Assembly: GCF_003470665.1 (NCBI RefSeq)
Contig: NZ_QRJZ01000008.1
Location: forward strand, 36,021 to 100,020
Direction: 5' to 3'
From: Collinsella sp. AM17-1
GTDB lineage: Bacteria; Actinomycetota; Coriobacteriia; Coriobacteriales; Coriobacteriaceae
Length of the DNA stretch: 64,000 nucleotides
A program made the position numbers and the translations under genes. The notes beneath the pieces are model-generated. The model had not been told where the DNA came from and searched no databases. It was given only the letters and a program-made list of their open reading frames with translations. Positions 60,316-64,000 of this stretch are shown here, one piece after another (the first letter of the stretch is position 1; every line of letters begins with the position of its first letter).

Positions 60316-60401
60316 CGGAGCGCAGGGCGGGGAAACCTTTGCCTCGCGCGACCCTGCGAAGCCGTGAGCGAGAGGGAAAGGTTTCCCCGCCCTGCGCTCC
60401 G
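60316..60401. repeat. Structured element, family 3, copy C
   Basis: A 30+ bp almost perfect hairpin: CGGAGCGCAGGGCGGGGAAA and its complement, closed by CCTCGC/GCGAGAGG and a loop CGCGACCCTGCGAAGCCGTG. It lies 17 bases past the stop of the gene at 60419, and is part of a ~170-bp block duplicated at 61135-61305. Confidence 0.85.
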
Positions 60402-60418
60402 TGGTCGGTTAGGACAGA

Positions 60419-61048
60419 CTACATGCCCGCGAGACCGCGGGCGGCGGTGGCACACATAAACGCCAGGACCAGGATCACGAGTGAGCCCGCGATGTCGACC
60501 AGCACGCCCATTGCACGGCGCTCAAACAGCCAGCTCTCGAAGTGCGGAGCGACGTTGCGCCAAACACGCCACAACAAGATGCCCATACCGATGACGCCCG
60601 GGATATTGAGCAGTAGGATCTCGGAGCACAAGAGGCCGATCAAGTTGCCGGCGGCAAAGCCCGCATCGCCCTCGCAGTATTTGCGATAAATCATGTACAG
60701 CATGTACGCTACAAACGGCTGCAAGCACGCAGAGATAAACGTGACCACCATCGAGGGGTCCTGAGAAAAGACATCGGTGAGCTTATCCACGCTCGTGGCA
60801 TCCTTAGAGGCCAGGAACAAGCCAATGACCACCACGGGCACCACGCCCAAGATGACCTCGACCAGAGTAAACAACTTGGCAGTCAAATCCTCACTAGCCG
60901 AATTCAAATGAGGCGCCCACTCAGGATGAGCATGCGCACCGGCTTTCTTCTTATCGGCACGCTCTGCCTTGCCGCCCTCAACAACCCGACGCTCAGGATC
61001 CTTACGAGTCCCAGCAGCAGCCACCCGAGCCCGAGATTTCTTACCCAT
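60419..61048 (-). CDS. Hypothetical membrane protein, four helices
   Basis: 209 residues. A ~55-residue basic hydrophilic N-terminus (MGKKSRARVAAAGTRKDPER) precedes four hydrophobic segments: LVEVILGVVPVVVIGLFLA, MVVTFISACLQPFVAYMLYMIY, LIGLLCSEILLLNIPGVIGMGILL and VLVDIAGSLVILVLAFMCA. No known family. GAGG lies 8 bases before the ATG at 61048. It is followed by a family 3 element and a terminator. Confidence 0.65.
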   Translation of the reverse strand: MGKKSRARVAAAGTRKDPERRVVEGGKAERADKKKAGAHAHPEWAPHLNSASEDLTAKLFTLVEVILGVVPVVVIGLFLASKDATSVDKLTDVFSQDPSMVVTFISACLQPFVAYMLYMIYRKYCEGDAGFAAGNLIGLLCSEILLLNIPGVIGMGILLWRVWRNVAPHFESWLFERRAMGVLVDIAGSLVILVLAFMCATAARGLAGM

Positions 61049-61134
61049 AACCAACACCTCACAAGAGGAAACGAATAGCCAACGCTACCCAGTGTACCCC
61101 CTAAGCAACGTCACCGCCCCAACTGGCCCCATAC

Positions 61135-61165
61135 AAAAACGTGCCGCCCAAAAAAGGGGCGGCAC
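61135..61165 (-). terminator. Terminator after rubrerythrin
   Basis: GTGCCGCCCC-TTTTT-GGGCGGCAC on the − strand, then GTTTTTG. The duplicate of 60237-60266. Confidence 0.9.
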
Positions 61166-61215
61166 GCAAACTTAATTATCAGCTTTTCCACAACGAGCAC
61201 GCGGCGACCCAACGC

Positions 61216-61305
61216 CGGAGCGCGGGGCGGGGAAATACCTTTGCCTCGCGCGACCCTGCGGAGCCGTGAGCGAGAGGCAAAGGTATTTCCCCGCCCCGCG
61301 CTCCG
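61216..61305. repeat. Structured element, family 3, copy D
   Basis: CGGAGCGCGGGGCGGGGAAA and its complement; identical loop region to copy C except GGAG for GAAG. Where copy C has AAACC/GGTTT, this has AAATACC/GGTATTT, and GCAG/CTGC became GCGG/CCGC: paired changes. It lies 19 bases past the rubrerythrin stop. Confidence 0.85.
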
Positions 61306-61324
61306 CAGCAGCCAGCGTCACGCG

Positions 61325-61864
61325 CTAGTAGTTCACCACCTGCTCCTCAAAGTACGCCTTGGGGTGGTTGCACACCGGGCACACCTCAGGCGCCTCGGCA
61401 CCAACGTGCAGGTGCCCGCAGTTCAGGCACTTCCACACCTTTACGCCCTCACGCTCAAACACCTCGCCCGACTCGATGCGCTCGACGAGCTTGTTGTAGC
61501 GCTCCTCGTGGGCCTTCTCGACGGCGGCGACACCACGGAACTTTGCGGCAATCTCGGCAAAGCCCTCTTCCTCGGCGGTCTTGGCAAACTCGTCGTACAT
61601 CGTGGTCCACTCGTAGTTCTCACCCGCGGCGGCATCGCGCAGATTGTCCAGGGTATCGGGGACGGCGCCATCGTGCAGATACTTAAACCACAGTTTGGCG
61701 TGCTCGGACTCGTTGCCAGCCGTCTCGGCAAAGATGTTCGAGATCTGAACGTAGCCGTCCTTCTTTGCCTTGGAGGCATAGTAGCGATACTTGGTGTGTG
61801 CCTGGGACTCACCGGCAAAAGCGGTCTCGAGGTTCTTCTTGGTTTGGGAATTCTCAAAATCCAT
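61325..61864 (-). CDS. rbr: Rubrerythrin
   Basis: 179 residues. The ferritin-like di-iron domain (residues ~1-140: [19 protein letters not shown], then [19 protein letters not shown]) gives the Glu/His ligands, and a C-terminal rubredoxin-like domain has CLNCGHLH and CPVCNHP. It reduces hydrogen peroxide in anaerobes with electrons from rubredoxin or NADH-linked donors. AAGGGAAG lies before the ATG at 61864. It is monocistronic. Confidence 0.95.
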   Translation of the reverse strand: MDFENSQTKKNLETAFAGESQAHTKYRYYASKAKKDGYVQISNIFAETAGNESEHAKLWFKYLHDGAVPDTLDNLRDAAAGENYEWTTMYDEFAKTAEEEGFAEIAAKFRGVAAVEKAHEERYNKLVERIESGEVFEREGVKVWKCLNCGHLHVGAEAPEVCPVCNHPKAYFEEQVVNY

Positions 61865-61935
61865 AGGTGTACTTCCCTTCAACGCATGCCGCCCGTAGGC
61901 TTCGAGCGGCCTCGTCTTTAGGATGCCCTCATGTC

Positions 61936-61973
61936 GGAAATCTAAACCTTACAATCCTGTTCTTCAGATTTCC
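61936..61973. repeat. Inverted repeat between rubrerythrin and MutY-like gene
   Basis: GGAAATCT and AGATTTCC, perfect 8-base arms, 22 apart. It lies upstream of rbr and just past the mutY stop; it could be an operator for rbr. Confidence 0.4.
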
Positions 61974-61978
61974 ACGGG

Positions 61979-62884
61979 CTAAATGCTCAGCCAGCGATCG
62001 CCCTCGGCTCGGCAAAAGCCCTCACGCTCCAGGTCGGCCAGAATGCCCGCGACAAGCTCGCGCTCGACCGGCCCGCGCCCAGCCGCCGCTTCCATATCGT
62101 TAACGCCCACCACGGCATCAGCAAGCGTAATCCCCGCCGGTTGGCCATCGCGCGCTGCCAGCAACATGCGCACGATATGCGCGCGCTTTTGGCGACGTGA
62201 GCCCTCAAACTTTGATTGACGGCTATAGCCCGCCGAGCGCCTGGACGGATTGGGCAACGTCTTTTTTAGATATGCGCCGTAATCCAGCAACGCGTAATAC
62301 CACGCGCGCGGCGTGTCGGCATCATCGAGCGGCACGGCAAAGGGAGCGATCTCGTCGGTCGCCGCACCGGGGACCGCCGGACAGGCCGCCTGAATCAGCG
62401 GCACCAGCTCGCGGTCGGGAACAGCCGGTACATCGGGAAAGAAGTGATGCAGAAAGACCGTGCGCACGTTGGTCTCCAGATACACGCCTGGAAGGTCAAA
62501 CGCAAACGACCGGATACCTTGCGCCGTTGCCGGGCCAATACCAGGCAGAGCGACCAAGTCACGCGTCTCACGCGGAAACTCACCGTCCCAGTCCTCCACA
62601 ACGCGCTGAGCGGCCTTGTGGAGCGCCAGAGCGCGTCGGTTGTAGCCCATGCCCTGCCAAGCGTCCAAAACATCGGAAGGCGCGGCCTGGGCAAGCGCCT
62701 GCACGGTCGGAAAGCGATCGAGCCACGCCGGCATACGCGTCTCCACGCGTGGCACCTGTGTTTGCTGCAACATGACCTCGGAAAGCCAAATGATGTACGG
62801 ATCGCGCGTGCGGCGCCACGGAAGGTCGCGATAACGCAGGACCCCTTCCGAACGAATCATCGAACGAAAGGGGTCCTGAATCAT
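61979..62884 (-). CDS. Clusterless MutY-like adenine DNA glycosylase
   Basis: 301 residues. The HhH-GPD glycosylase core has Glu36 in SEVMLQQTQV (the MutY acid) and HhH LPGIGPATA (113-121). The catalytic Asp of MutY is Glu137 here (LETNVRTVFLHHFF), and the Lys of Nth is absent (Ala119). No iron-sulfur ligands exist: after YYALLDYGAYLKKTLPNP comes a basic stretch RRSAGYSRQSKFEGSRRQKR with no Cys. The NUDIX-like C-terminal domain is also missing; a winged-helix-like end replaces it. GGAG precedes the ATG. Co-transcribed after the Rrf2 gene (21-base gap). Confidence 0.8.
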   Translation of the reverse strand: MIQDPFRSMIRSEGVLRYRDLPWRRTRDPYIIWLSEVMLQQTQVPRVETRMPAWLDRFPTVQALAQAAPSDVLDAWQGMGYNRRALALHKAAQRVVEDWDGEFPRETRDLVALPGIGPATAQGIRSFAFDLPGVYLETNVRTVFLHHFFPDVPAVPDRELVPLIQAACPAVPGAATDEIAPFAVPLDDADTPRAWYYALLDYGAYLKKTLPNPSRRSAGYSRQSKFEGSRRQKRAHIVRMLLAARDGQPAGITLADAVVGVNDMEAAAGRGPVERELVAGILADLEREGFCRAEGDRWLSI

Positions 62885-62905
62885 ATCTATGCTCCTTATG
62901 CGGCG

Positions 62906-63391
62906 CTATTCCTCCCGGCATGTATACGCACAGGTGGCGTACTCGGGAAACGCTTCGCGGTCGGCGAACTTGGGATCGACGGCCGGGAACTGGCGGTGAG
63001 CGACGATGTCGCCGAGCGAAACGGAATCGAGGTAGTCGCGCATCAATGCTTGAGCTCCGGCCCACAGGGGATGATAGCAGCACGTGCCCATGCGCGCACA
63101 GTCACCATCGGGCGCGGTGCAATCATTCATAACCATAGGGCCTTGAACGGCCTCGACGACCTGGCGGATGGTGACATCGTCGGGGCTGACCTTAAGACGC
63201 ATGCCGCCATGGACGCCACGCAGGCTCTCCACAATACCGGCCTGAACCAAACCATGCTGGATCGAACGGGCAAACGAATACGGGACGTTGACCTCTTCGG
63301 CGGCGGTGCGAACAGAAAGCAGACGCTCCGGGTCCTCGGCAAGCATCGCGAGCATGCGAAGGGCGTAATCAGTCTTCCTCGATATGTCCAT
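62906..63391 (-). CDS. Rrf2-family transcriptional regulator
   Basis: 161 residues. Winged helix MDISRKTDYALRMLAMLAED and SVRTAAEEVNVPYSFARSIQHGL, then the wing GVHGGMRLKVSPDDVTI. A Cys cluster, CTAPDGDCARMGTCC, matches the region that holds the [2Fe-2S] or [4Fe-4S] cluster of IscR/RsrR/NsrR-like members; more Cys (TCAYTC) lie at the end. It probably senses redox or nitric oxide. GAAAGGGG precedes the ATG. Confidence 0.9.
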   Translation of the reverse strand: MDISRKTDYALRMLAMLAEDPERLLSVRTAAEEVNVPYSFARSIQHGLVQAGIVESLRGVHGGMRLKVSPDDVTIRQVVEAVQGPMVMNDCTAPDGDCARMGTCCYHPLWAGAQALMRDYLDSVSLGDIVAHRQFPAVDPKFADREAFPEYATCAYTCREE

Positions 63392-63695
63392 TTTTCCCCT
63401 TTCAAAGAATAGGAACAGCTCGAACGAGCTCCGGGGCCGAGCTTACGTCGAGACACCAATGACCGTATGGACGCCCAAATTGCAAAATGGGTGCCCACTG
63501 AATGCCGTGTTTGAAGCCTCTTGCATCAAAAACGGCCCACAGTGCAATTCAGTATAACCTGCCCCTACTTCATTGAGCAGGCGTTGCGCAACAAATTCCT
63601 TGTTTGAACCATGTCTCAAGCGGAGCTTGTCCGGGAATTGGAAGGCTTTGGTTTTGGGCGAAAGGAGCCGATGGGATCAAGGTCCTATCAAACGC
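63392..63695. other. Intergenic region upstream of the Rrf2 gene
   Basis: 304 bases without a gene. A TATACT −10 for the − strand lies at 63556-63551 with no clear −35. Nothing else that I can support. Confidence 0.4.
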
Positions 63696-63724
63696 AAAAA
63701 ACCACGTCCGGAGACGTGGTTTTA
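63696..63724 (-). terminator. Terminator of tRNA-Asp
   Basis: AAAACCACGTC-TCCG-GACGTGGTTTT on the − strand; symmetrical and able to work on both strands. Confidence 0.9.
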
Positions 63725-63731
63725 ATTGCGT

Positions 63732-63809
<78 letters not shown>

Positions 63810-63855
63810 AGGCAGTCGTTCGCGTTTGTTTCCGCTCGCGTGCGCTGCGGGGATT

Positions 63856-63885
63856 AGTATACACAGAAGCCTGTCCGGTGCGCAA
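63856..63885 (-). promoter_or_regulatory. Promoter of tRNA-Asp
   Basis: TTGCGC (63885-63880), 18-base spacer, TATACT (63861-63856), about 47 bases ahead of the tRNA. Confidence 0.7.
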
Positions 63886-64000
63886 CAACTTTTTTGAAAA
63901 TATTTTTTGGGCCCTCCGGGAGGGTCTCCGGGGCCGGCTGGCGCGGGTTAAGTTTGCTGCTCTACAGTCCTGCGCAAGACGGAAAGCACATTAAGTGCTT

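Noticed and set aside
63909..63945. Hairpin GGGCCCTCC/GGAGGG near the right edge
   Set aside because: Short arms, no T-run on the correct side and no gene context in the window, so no function can be supported.

Overview
The window looks like a chromosomal segment of a human-gut actinobacterium of the Collinsella type (class Coriobacteriia). This is inferred from the high GC content, the gene repertoire (mannose-family PTS with SIS-domain deglycase-like enzymes, a CbiM with a PDGLE-like tail, a clusterless MutY-like glycosylase, rubrerythrin, Tad-type pilus genes) and the strong − strand gene bias. No rRNA, phage, IS transposase or CRISPR array is visible. Two tRNAs (Val-GAC, Asp-GTC) are present.

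Layout. 0-3 kb: the end of a Tad/Flp-type locus (CpaE-like ATPase cut by the window edge, CpaB/SAF protein), then rsgA. 3-8 kb: a calcium-type P2A ATPase with a leader hairpin that covers its ribosome binding site, and pyruvate kinase. 8-12 kb: a phospholipase-C-like protein and a CbiM-CbiQ-CbiO metal importer behind a promoter whose start is covered by the inverted repeat GTGTTAC-N14-GTAACAC, which points to nickel. 12-16 kb: pheS-pheT behind a T-box leader. 16-23 kb: M32 carboxypeptidase, glmM, a DUF4012 membrane protein, a DMT transporter and tRNA-Val. 23.5-32.8 kb: small accessory genes, a large M16C (PreP-like) peptidase, hicAB toxin-antitoxin, 5-formyl-THF cyclo-ligase, MetA and an L-2-hydroxyacid dehydrogenase.

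32.8-47.4 kb is the most distinctive block. It holds three SIS-domain enzymes of the FrlB/GfrF (fructoselysine/glucoselysine-6-phosphate deglycase) type, three GntR/UTRA regulators, one complete mannose-family PTS (EIIAB, EIIC, EIID) and a DMT exporter, with recQ, a YitT protein and a HAD phosphatase between them. All three SIS proteins keep the same Glu-x15-His pair and the RRYxxxxxY tail. The nonamer GTTATATAC recurs in three promoter regions. Together this suggests a locus for taking up and deglycating Amadori-type amino sugars, with the PTS phosphorylating during import, the SIS enzymes cleaving, and the GntR proteins sensing the phosphosugar. 47.8-59.5 kb is mostly housekeeping (GNAT, threonine aldolase, PAP2, mfd, nth, ABC exporter, rmuC) and ends in a nucleotidyltransferase/HTH gene pair. 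59.5-64 kb: small membrane proteins, rubrerythrin, the MutY-like glycosylase with an Rrf2 regulator, and tRNA-Asp.

The clearest unexplained structure is non-coding. At least eight long, internally base-paired elements in three families abut the stop codons of − strand genes (P-ATPase, pheT, pheS, glmM, GntR2, SIS3, a membrane protein, rubrerythrin). Within each family, stems change sequence but keep pairing, as expected of selected RNA or DNA structure. Several other short palindromes and a 124-bp terminal-inverted-repeat element also recur.
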